Below, piece after piece: positions 1-6,352 of a stretch of DNA of 6,352 nt (position 1 is its first letter; each line of letters opens with the position of its first letter). Under the pieces are notes generated by a model, which was not told the origin of the DNA, did not search any database, and saw only the letters and a program-made list of their open reading frames with translations. The DNA comes from Actinomycetota bacterium (GTDB lineage: Bacteria; Actinomycetota; Acidimicrobiia; Acidimicrobiales; Microtrichaceae). Both the position numbers and the translations under genes were made by a program. The stretch lies in assembly GCA_018268735.1 (NCBI GenBank), contig JAFDWA010000101.1, positions 1 through 6,352 of the forward strand, written 5' to 3'.

Positions 1-2
1 GT

Positions 3-3000
3 CACACGGTGTACGGGCTGGACCGCCGCCACGTGCACGCCGTCGACATCGCCGAGGTCGATCGCGGTCCCGAGCCGGCGATGCTGCGCTGCGAGCACTG
101 CGCCAGCCCCGTCACCGTCGCCCCCCGACTCCTCGACCGGTGGGTCGCCACCCCGTGTCGCCGCTACCGCTGCCCGGGCCGCTACCGCGTCGCGGATCCC
201 CGCGACTCCGGCTACTACCGCCGCTTCTACCGCCAGGGTCGCACCCGCCGCGTGGTCGCCGGTGAGCACACCGGCCTGCTGTCGCGGCGCGACCGTGAAG
301 TGCTCGAGACCGCGTTCAAGGACGGCAGCGCGCCCGACGCCCCCAACGTGCTGACCGCGACCCCCACCCTCGAGATGGGCATCGACATCGGCGACCTGTC
401 GACGGTGATGCTCACCTCGGTGCCGCGCAACCCCGCCAACTACATCCAGCGGGTCGGCCGGGCGGGCCGGGCCACCGGCAACGCGCTCGTCACCACCTTC
501 GTCCGAAGCGACACCCACGGCCTGTACTACCTGGCCGAACCCGACGCCATGATCTCCGGCGTGGTCCGCCCACCGGACTGCTACCTGGACGCCGGGGAGA
601 CCCTCCGCCGCCAGTACGTCGCCTATCTGATGGACCGCATGGCCGACGGCGCCATCGATGCCGCGCCGATGCCCAACCGGGTCGGCGACCTCATGAAGCG
701 GGGCTACGCCGAGGGCGGGTTGTTCCTGACGCTGCGCGACGCCTCGATCGGTGAACCCGTCCACGTCGAGGCGTTCATCTCGCTGTTCGGCGACCGTCTG
801 GGTGCGGGCGCCGCCGACCGCCTGCGCGACTTCGCCGGCGGCGGCATCGAGTCGCACCTGAAGGACGCCGTCGACCGCTGGCATTCGGACCTGCGCGAGT
901 TGGAGCGCCGTCGCGACCGGCTGAGGAGCGCGGTCGAGGCCCTCGAGGCGCTGCCGCGACCCAGCGCGGATGACCAGGACCTGGTCCGGTCGCTCATCGG
1001 CCAACGCAAGGCGGTGACCCGGCTGCTGCGCGAGCACCGCGACGAGTACCCGCTGTCCGCGCTCGAACGCCTGGGTGTGCTCCCCAACTACACGCTCACC
1101 GGCGACACCGTCACCCTCAAGGCCACCCTGTGGCGTCGGCCCGACGAACCCGGCCAGCCGTACCCGTCTGCGGTGTCGGAGTTCGACCGGCCCGGCATCC
1201 GGGCCATCACCGAGTTCGCTCCCGGCAACAGCTTCTACGTCGCCGGTCACCGCCACCGGATCACCTCCCTGGGGATCGGCACCGCTCAGGAGCCGTTGTA
1301 CGAGCACTGGCGGATCTGCGCCGACTGCACCTTCGTCGAGCTCGAGTCCCGCGCCGGCGACGACCCGCCCCTCACCGCCTGTCCGCGCTGCGGCGGGCGG
1401 GCCATCGCCGACACAGGCGCCGCGCACACCGTGCTGCGGCTGCGGTCCGCGATGGCCGCGTCGGCCGAGGAGGACGCCCGGGTGCTCGACGAGACCGACG
1501 ACCGGGACCGTGAGCGCTACGAGATGGCCACGCTCGTCGACGTCGACCCCGCGGACGTGCGCGGCGCGTGGCTGCTCGAGGACCGAACCTTCGGCGCCGA
1601 GTTCGTCGAGCGGGTCCGGCTCCGCACCCTCAACCTGGGCATCGCGGGAAGGCCCGGGGAGCGCATCGCCATGGGCGGCGTCGATCACCACGTCCCGCGC
1701 TTCACCGTGTGCCGACACTGCGGCGCGGTGCGCGACGTGCGCAACGACAACAGGGGGCGCCGGCCCGACCGGCTGCACGAGGGCTGGTGCAAGGTCCGCT
1801 CCGGGTCGCAGCGCGAGGCGTGGGACCCGATCGTGCTGGCCCACGAGCTGGCCACCGAGGCGATCCGGCTCGTCGTGCCCGTGTCGATGTACGAGGTCGA
1901 CGAACGCCTCGCCAGCTTCAAGGGGGCGTTGCTGCTCGGCGTGCGCGACGTCCTCGGCGGCAACCCCGACCACCTGAACGTCGTCGCCTCCGACGCTCCC
2001 AACCCGTCGGGCCAGGGCCGCCGCCGCTTCCTGCTCATCTACGACGAGGTGCCCGGCGGCACCGGCTACCTGGGCCCCCTCGCGGACGCCGAATCGGTCC
2101 GCTCGATCCTCCATGCGGCCCGTGACGTGATCGCCCGCTGCCCGTGCCGCCACGAGGGGCGCCCGGCGTGCCATCGCTGCCTGCTCGGCGTCGTCGGCCG
2201 CCACGAGTACGACCTGGTGCGCCGCGACCTGGCCCGGGACCTGCTCGACGAGCTGCTCGAGGAGCCGTTCCGGCCCAGCGCGGTGGCAACCGTCGGCGAC
2301 GTCGACATCGGCAGCGTCGAGGAGTCCGAGCTCGAGCGACGATTCAAGGTGGCGCTGCGCGAGTGGGCCGACAACAGCGTCGACGCCGAGGTGACCCTCA
2401 CCAAGGTTCCCGGCCACGGACGATTCGAGTCCTTCGACCTCACGATCGGCTTCGGCGGAAACACCGTCCGCTACCGCATCGAGGAGCAGAAGGGGCTGAC
2501 CCGGGTCGGCCTCACCCTGCCCGACCTGCTCATCACCCGGATGGACACCCGGGGACCGAAGATCGCGGTGTACCTCGACGGCTACCAGTTCCACGCCTCA
2601 CCCGACAACAACCACATCGCCGCGGACGCCCAGAAGCGGGCGACCGTGCGAGCCGAGGGCGCGCTGGTGTGGAACCTGACCTGGGACGACGTCGACAACT
2701 TCCACCGGGCGGTCACCGCGGATCCGCCCAAGGCGCCCCCGGACCGGTTGCTGCTCGGCCCCGCCGCGCTCAACGCCGCCCGGCGGGTGCAGCACGGCCG
2801 CTCCGGAGCGGTCGACGTCGAAGCCCTCACGCAGAACCCGATGGCGTTGCTGCTGGACCACCTGGTCCGACCCGACCGGGCGGCCTGGCAGCGGGCGGTG
2901 CTGTCCGCGGTCTCCGGCCTGGCCTCCACCGGCGAGCAGGTCGCGCTCGACACCGATGGGCTCGGCCCGTGGCTCGACGGCGCCGCGGCGGGGGAGTGGA

Positions 3001-3623
3001 GCTCCTCACCCGGGTCGCCCGACCCGGTCGCGATGGCCGTCCGCGCCCTCACCCCCGAACAGCTCCCTATCGTGGCCGTCCTCGACCTCGCCGATCCGGA
3101 CCAGGAGCGGTGGACGGTGCTGTCGGTGCTCGACGACAGCCCGTCCGCAGTCAGCGCACCCGAGCACCGCGGCCGGTGGGCCGACTGGCTGGCCTGGTCG
3201 AACCTGCTGCAGTTCCTCGGTGGACCCGAGGACCCCCGCGCCGGCATCTCCTCGGCCATCTCGCTGCACGACTCCTCGGACTGGGACGACCTCTGGCTGC
3301 GCCGAACCGCCGAGCCGTCCGAGCCGGATCCGACAGCGGTCCTCAGCCCCGAGCAGGAGGAGGAGCTCGAGTTGATCGGCGTCGGGGCGACCGCCGTTGC
3401 CGAGCTCGTGCGCGCTGTCCTCGAACGGGGAGCGCCGCCGTTCGTCGCCGGCTACGAGCTCGACGGCATCCCTCTCGAAGCCGCATGGCCCGAGCGGCGC
3501 GTCGCGGTGCTCATCAGCGGCGCAGCCGGACCCGAGCGATGGGACGCCCGCGCCGCATCGGAGTGGACGGTGGAGGAGCTCGTCGCCGCACTGGAGCAAG
3601 GCGTGCTGGAGGAGGCACGTTGA
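3..3623 (+). CDS. Large SF2 helicase with DUF1998 and a Vsr-like nuclease domain, 5' end outside the window
   Basis: The frame is open to the left edge, so the N-terminal lobe (Walker A, DEAH box) lies upstream; residues here are counted from the codon at 3. In order: zinc ribbon C30-X2-C33-X18-C52-X4-C57; an HTG element at 89-91; motif V GIDIGDL at 126-132; motif VI QRVGRAGR at 149-156; a charged, coiled-coil-like stretch at about 293-350; cysteine pairs at 439/442, 460/463 and 570/573 with C596; then the DUF1998 signature, a glycine-rich DEVPGGTGY at 681-689 followed by C713, C715, C723, C726. This order matches the MrfA/YprA-type family of DNA helicases. Residues about 771-900 resemble a Vsr/DUF559 endonuclease (E776 or E778, P840-D841, D859, H864). 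Residues 900-1206 are unassigned. The gene is coupled to the next one through a start/stop overlap. DruE of Druantia and the DISARM helicases also carry DUF1998, so membership in a relative of those is possible. The family call is firm; the cellular role is inferred. Confidence 0.9.
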   Translation, partial: HTVYGLDRRHVHAVDIAEVDRGPEPAMLRCEHCASPVTVAPRLLDRWVATPCRRYRCPGRYRVADPRDSGYYRRFYRQGRTRRVVAGEHTGLLSRRDREVLETAFKDGSAPDAPNVLTATPTLEMGIDIGDLSTVMLTSVPRNPANYIQRVGRAGRATGNALVTTFVRSDTHGLYYLAEPDAMISGVVRPPDCYLDAGETLRRQYVAYLMDRMADGAIDAAPMPNRVGDLMKRGYAEGGLFLTLRDASIGEPVHVEAFISLFGDRLGAGAADRLRDFAGGGIESHLKDAVDRWHSDLRELERRRDRLRSAVEALEALPRPSADDQDLVRSLIGQRKAVTRLLREHRDEYPLSALERLGVLPNYTLTGDTVTLKATLWRRPDEPGQPYPSAVSEFDRPGIRAITEFAPGNSFYVAGHRHRITSLGIGTAQEPLYEHWRICADCTFVELESRAGDDPPLTACPRCGGRAIADTGAAHTVLRLRSAMAASAEEDARVLDETDDRDRERYEMATLVDVDPADVRGAWLLEDRTFGAEFVERVRLRTLNLGIAGRPGERIAMGGVDHHVPRFTVCRHCGAVRDVRNDNRGRRPDRLHEGWCKVRSGSQREAWDPIVLAHELATEAIRLVVPVSMYEVDERLASFKGALLLGVRDVLGGNPDHLNVVASDAPNPSGQGRRRFLLIYDEVPGGTGYLGPLADAESVRSILHAARDVIARCPCRHEGRPACHRCLLGVVGRHEYDLVRRDLARDLLDELLEEPFRPSAVATVGDVDIGSVEESELERRFKVALREWADNSVDAEVTLTKVPGHGRFESFDLTIGFGGNTVRYRIEEQKGLTRVGLTLPDLLITRMDTRGPKIAVYLDGYQFHASPDNNHIAADAQKRATVRAEGALVWNLTWDDVDNFHRAVTADPPKAPPDRLLLGPAALNAARRVQHGRSGAVDVEALTQNPMALLLDHLVRPDRAAWQRAVLSAVSGLASTGEQVALDTDGLGPWLDGAAAGEWSSSPGSPDPVAMAVRALTPEQLPIVAVLDLADPDQERWTVLSVLDDSPSAVSAPEHRGRWADWLAWSNLLQFLGGPEDPRAGISSAISLHDSSDWDDLWLRRTAEPSEPDPTAVLSPEQEEELELIGVGATAVAELVRAVLERGAPPFVAGYELDGIPLEAAWPERRVAVLISGAAGPERWDARAASEWTVEELVAALEQGVLEEAR
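3608..3615 (+). promoter_or_regulatory. Ribosome binding site and TTGA start/stop overlap
   Basis: A purine run GGAGGAGG sits inside the last codons of the upstream helicase. Its first GGAGG ends seven bases before a TTG at 3620-3622, and that TTG overlaps the upstream TGA (3621-3623) in the string TTGA. This decides the start of the downstream gene, whose frame is open far upstream and would otherwise be ambiguous. It also implies that ribosomes finishing the first gene restart on the second, which should give linked output of the two proteins. Confidence 0.75.
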
Positions 3624-5776
3624 CCCGATTCGCGATCTCCAGTCAGCTGCTGAGCAGGCTCAGTCGCCTCGACGCCGCGGTGCGGGCGCGGGTCGAGGAC
3701 CTGGCGCTCAAGTGCGAGCAGCTGTCGATGCGCGAGCTGCGCGAGTCGGCCGGGCTGCACCTCGAGCGGTACCAGGCCCAGCGCGACCCCCGGGCCCGGA
3801 CCATCCGCCTGGGAACCAACCACCGCGGCATCGTGCTCGTCTCCGATACGGCGGAGACCATCCTGCTGATCGACGTGCTGACCCACGACGAGGCGGACCG
3901 CTGGATGCTCAGCAACGAGTTCCACGTCAACGCCGCGACCGGTGCGCTCGAGGTGGTCGACGTCGCCGCCCAGAGCCACCTGATCGCCTCCGTCGACCGG
4001 GCCCGAGAGGTCCCCGACGACGCGCAACTGCTGTACGCACACCGCTCCGATCGGGAGTTCCTCCAGCTCGGCGTCGACGAATCGCTGCTGTCGCTGCTGC
4101 GCCTCATGCGCTCCGACAGCGAGCTCGAAGCAATGCTCGAGCGCGTGCCGCAGGGCCAGGCCGACGCCCTGATCATGCTCACGGGAACCGAGTCGACCGA
4201 CACCCTCTTCGCCGCCCTGGTCGGCCAGGAGAGTCCGGGCCACATCGATCCCGACGACCTGGACGCCGCGGTCGACGCCCCGGCCTCGCAGAGCCAGTTC
4301 CACGTGGTCGCGGACGAGAACGAGCTCCAGGAGATGCTCGCCCGCCCGCTCGCGGCCTGGCGCGTCTACCTGCACCCGACCCAGCGCGAGGCGGCCTACA
4401 AGGACTCCTACAACGGTCCGGTCCGGATCACGGGTGGCGCCGGGACCGGCAAGACCGTCGTCGCGCTGCACCGGACCAAGGCGCTGGTCGACCGCAGCGC
4501 CGCGGCCGGTTCGGGCGGCGGTTCCCCCCGGATCCTGTTCACGACCTTCACCCGGAACCTCGCCCAGTCGATCGAGCGCGACCTTCGGGCGTTGGGCGGA
4601 TCCGACCTGGGCGATGCCGTCGAGGTGCTCAACGTGGACCGCGCCGCCCACCAGATCGTCAGCGACGCCGAGGGGTCGGCGCCCCGTGTCGTCGTCGGTG
4701 ACTCCGTCGAGAGGATCGTGCGCGACGCGATCGACGACGTCGGCGCGGACCTGACCGTCGCGTTCGTGATCCAGGAGTGGGAGCAGGTCGTGCTCGCCCA
4801 GGACATCGGGTCCCGAGACGAGTACTTCGCCGCATCTCGGGCCGGGCGGGGAACGCGCCTGGACCGACGGGACCGGGCCACCGTGTGGAAGGTGCTCGAA
4901 GCCGTCACCGGCGTGCTCGCACGCAAGGGCCAGCGCACCATGCTGCAGATGGCCCAGGCCGCGGCGGGCTACGTGTCGGGCGCGGCGGTGACGCCCTACG
5001 ACCACGTCGTCGTCGACGAGGCCCAGGACCTGCACGAGGCGCAGTGGCGCCTGATCCGGGCCCTGGTCGACGAGGGCCCCGACGACCTGTTCCTGGTCGG
5101 TGACTCCCATCAGCGCATCTACGACCGGCGTAGCTCGCTGTCCAAGGTCGGCATCAACATCCGGGGACGGTCCCGGCGCCTGCGCATCAACTACCGCACG
5201 ACCCACGAGATCCTCCGCTGGTCGCGCGCCGTGCTCGGCGGCGGTGACTTCGACGATCTCGACACCGGCACCGAGCGTCAGGACCACGCCGGCTACCACA
5301 GCTTCCTGCACGGCCCGTCGCCCACCGTCGAGCGCTTCGACACACGGGCCGATCTGGCCGCCGGTGCGGCCGAGCGGGTCCGGCAGTGGATCGCCGACGG
5401 CGTCGAGCCGTCCGAGATCGGCCTGGCCGCCCGGGCCAAGGCGCAGCTCAACGGCGTGGAGGCCGAACTGCAGCGGATGGGCATCCGCTGCTTCCGGCTG
5501 GGCTCGGACCTGCGCATCGGCGAGGGTGTCGCGCTCGGGACGATGCACCGACTCAAGGGACTGGAGTACCGCTGCGTCGGCATCGTCGGCGTCGGCGCGG
5601 ACGAGGTGCCGTCGCCGAGGGCCCTCGAGTCGGTTCAGGGGGATCCGGTCGAGGAGGCACTGGAGATGCGCCGCGAGCGCTGCGTGCTCTACGTCGCCTG
5701 CACCCGCGCCCGCGACGACCTTTGGGTGGGCCACACCGGCGATCCCAGTCCCTTCATCGCCGACGTCCGGACCTGA
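3620..5776 (+). CDS. UvrD/Rep-like SF1 helicase with an N-terminal RelE/ParE-like domain
   Basis: The product is 718 residues. The TTG start is chosen because a strong Shine-Dalgarno precedes it and the N-terminal domain begins at once; in-frame GTG 3680 and ATG 3728 would cut into that domain. Residues 1 to about 115 look like a RelE/ParE fold: helical start, a basic stretch, then paired strands ending in THDEADRW (88-95). Residues about 115-240 form a linker domain I cannot name. The SF1 core follows: Q motif Q255, Walker A GGAGTGKT 272-279, motif Ia TTFTRN 308-313, DEAQD 466-470, motif III GDSHQRIY 494-501, motif IV NYRT 524-527, motif V from T641 through H643 to KGLE 646-649, and motif VI with Y691, R696 and R698. 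All ATPase motifs are intact, so it should be an active ATP-driven DNA translocase. No RecB-type nuclease motif is visible. It probably works with the coupled DUF1998 helicase; substrate and pathway are unknown. Confidence 0.9.
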   Translation: MTRFAISSQLLSRLSRLDAAVRARVEDLALKCEQLSMRELRESAGLHLERYQAQRDPRARTIRLGTNHRGIVLVSDTAETILLIDVLTHDEADRWMLSNEFHVNAATGALEVVDVAAQSHLIASVDRAREVPDDAQLLYAHRSDREFLQLGVDESLLSLLRLMRSDSELEAMLERVPQGQADALIMLTGTESTDTLFAALVGQESPGHIDPDDLDAAVDAPASQSQFHVVADENELQEMLARPLAAWRVYLHPTQREAAYKDSYNGPVRITGGAGTGKTVVALHRTKALVDRSAAAGSGGGSPRILFTTFTRNLAQSIERDLRALGGSDLGDAVEVLNVDRAAHQIVSDAEGSAPRVVVGDSVERIVRDAIDDVGADLTVAFVIQEWEQVVLAQDIGSRDEYFAASRAGRGTRLDRRDRATVWKVLEAVTGVLARKGQRTMLQMAQAAAGYVSGAAVTPYDHVVVDEAQDLHEAQWRLIRALVDEGPDDLFLVGDSHQRIYDRRSSLSKVGINIRGRSRRLRINYRTTHEILRWSRAVLGGGDFDDLDTGTERQDHAGYHSFLHGPSPTVERFDTRADLAAGAAERVRQWIADGVEPSEIGLAARAKAQLNGVEAELQRMGIRCFRLGSDLRIGEGVALGTMHRLKGLEYRCVGIVGVGADEVPSPRALESVQGDPVEEALEMRRERCVLYVACTRARDDLWVGHTGDPSPFIADVRT

Positions 5777-5792
5777 GCCGCCCTCAGGGGGC
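5777..5792. terminator. Possible stem-loop between convergent ends, no U-tract
   Basis: Directly after the UvrD-like stop codon, GCC-G-CCC, loop TCA, GGG-GGC can fold into a six-pair GC stem with one bulged G. There is no T run on either strand. In high-GC bacteria such stems may end transcription without a U-tract, and this one would serve both the plus-strand operon and the minus-strand remnant. The stem is short, and GC-rich DNA forms such structures by chance, so this is tentative. Confidence 0.3.
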
Positions 5793-5852
5793 CTCGACGT
5801 GGAGCTCGGTGTGGTGGGCCAGCACCTCGAAGTCGCTGTCGCGAACGTCAGA
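5784..5852 (-). pseudogene. Coding-like C-terminal tail of unknown gene, remnant
   Basis: On the minus strand this frame reads SDVRDSDFEVLAHHTELHVE followed by AP and a TGA at 5786-5784. Nearly every third codon base is G or C while second positions are A/T-rich, the pattern of real high-GC coding DNA. It is not in the frame of the P450-like fragment upstream, so it is either the end of that gene after a frameshift and deletion, or the end of an unrelated gene. I do not recognise the protein, and 22 residues are too few for a family call. Confidence 0.3.
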
Positions 5853-5887
5853 GCGGCGACGAGCGTGCCCTCGGCAGGACTGTTTTG

Positions 5888-6202
5888 GAACGATTCCTCG
5901 TACCGCTTCGTGCTGGTTGGCGTGAATATCCGGGAGAAGAGGGATCGGATCTCGTGGTGGCGGTCACCGTCGATGCGCGCCATGAATCTGCCGATGAGTT
6001 GGAACATCGCGTCGGACGACGGCGGTATTGCCGGCGCCGTGGTGCGTCGGTCGCGAAGGACTGCGTCGACGACGGCGTAGCGACATCCCAAGGTTGGGTG
6101 GGCGTTCATGACGCGCTGGGGATCGGCGTGGCCGTCGGGGGTGAAGAGTCGGTCCATCAAGTCGCGATCCGCGGCGGGCCCGGGATCCAACGGTCGTTCC
6201 AT
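5888..6202 (-). pseudogene. Cytochrome P450 N-terminal fragment, truncated
   Basis: Read from ATG at 6202, about 105 codons look like the start of a bacterial cytochrome P450: an N-terminal acidic stretch, then AVVDAVLRDRR (equivalent to the usual strand and helix before the B-C region), then FMARIDGDRHHEIRSLFSRI followed by FTP, which fits the conserved helix C region (acidic-Gly, H, R, FTP). Similarity stops after about KRYEESF. The oxygen-binding helix I, the ExxR motif and the heme-cysteine loop, which normally occupy the remaining roughly 300 residues, are absent, so the product cannot bind heme. Synonymous positions are less GC-biased than in the helicase genes, which fits a different origin or decay. 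The frame then stays open antisense to the helicase gene, but that stretch has no P450 character. A small non-P450 protein is the alternative. Confidence 0.6.
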
Positions 6203-6209
6203 CCGGCGG

Positions 6210-6215
6210 AGCATA
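6210..6215 (-). promoter_or_regulatory. Possible -10 element for a leaderless P450-fragment transcript
   Basis: On the minus strand TATGCT (6215-6210) lies seven bases before the ATG at 6202. That is the spacing expected when transcription begins at the A of the start codon, as in leaderless mRNAs, which are common in actinobacteria. No Shine-Dalgarno precedes this ATG, which agrees. There is no convincing -35 hexamer. The rest of the 6216-6352 stretch shows no gene or RNA that I can support. Confidence 0.3.
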
Positions 6216-6352
6216 GGAGTGGGAGGGGTGACCGAATCGGGCTGCTCGACCGCATTCTGTCGATGGTCGGCACCGCCGCCTTCGCCCTCGAGCACTCCTT
6301 GAACCGCCCTGGGTTCGTTGGAGGCTCCAGACCTTGGAAGCGAGGATGGAGC

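Noticed and set aside
1075..1977. A 300-codon plus-strand frame inside the first helicase
   Set aside because: Its composition is almost all Ser, Pro, Arg, Ala and Thr with no motif, typical of an out-of-frame reading of a GC-rich gene.
2144..3619. In-frame upstream extension of the UvrD-like gene to a start at 2144
   Set aside because: The extension is arginine/proline-rich low-complexity sequence overlapping the DUF1998 helicase in another frame. The Shine-Dalgarno and domain start support the TTG at 3620.
3452..6295. A 947-codon open frame on the minus strand covering most of the UvrD-like gene
   Set aside because: Only its first part (about 6202-5888) resembles a protein. The remainder mirrors the plus-strand helicase gene, which has all expected motifs, and stays open because high-GC DNA has few stops.
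6301..6338. Small inverted repeats (GAACC with GGTTC at 6301-6316, TGGAG with CTCCA at 6319-6329) suggestive of a tRNA T-arm or an attachment site
   Set aside because: The arms are only five bases, no acceptor or anticodon arm can be drawn, and the window ends too soon to test for a tRNA or att core.
1..6352. CRISPR arrays, insertion sequences, transposase genes, rRNA or tRNA
   Set aside because: I see no regularly spaced repeats, no transposase motifs, no terminal inverted repeats of useful length, and no structural RNA signature.

Overview
The window is very GC-rich, and its two main genes end almost every codon in G or C. Together with a TTG start, a start/stop overlap and a cytochrome P450 remnant, this points to a high-GC actinobacterium. 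I cannot name a genus from the sequence.

Layout. Positions 3-3623 (+) hold the C-terminal 1206 residues of a very large helicase whose start and ATP-binding half lie left of the window. What remains is the second helicase lobe (motifs V and VI), a long middle section with several zinc-ribbon cysteine pairs, a DUF1998/MrfA-type cysteine cluster, a segment that looks like a Vsr/DUF559-type PD-(D/E)XK endonuclease, and an unassigned tail. Positions 3620-5776 (+) hold a complete 718-residue UvrD/Rep-like SF1 helicase with an extra N-terminal domain resembling the RelE/ParE fold. Its TTG start overlaps the TGA of the first gene, so the two are translationally coupled. Positions 5777-6352 carry no intact gene. 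On the minus strand there is a P450 N-terminal fragment of about 105 codons (6202-5888), a possible leaderless promoter just before it, and a short coding-like tail in another frame ending at 5784.

How the genes may work together. An SF2 DUF1998 helicase with a fused nuclease-like domain, coupled to an SF1 helicase with a toxin-like domain, has the composition of an anti-phage or DNA-processing module. It shares the DUF1998 helicase component with DISARM and Druantia, but I do not recognise the pair as either. The defence role is inferred from architecture only. The decayed P450 beside it is compatible with an accessory region or an insertion boundary.
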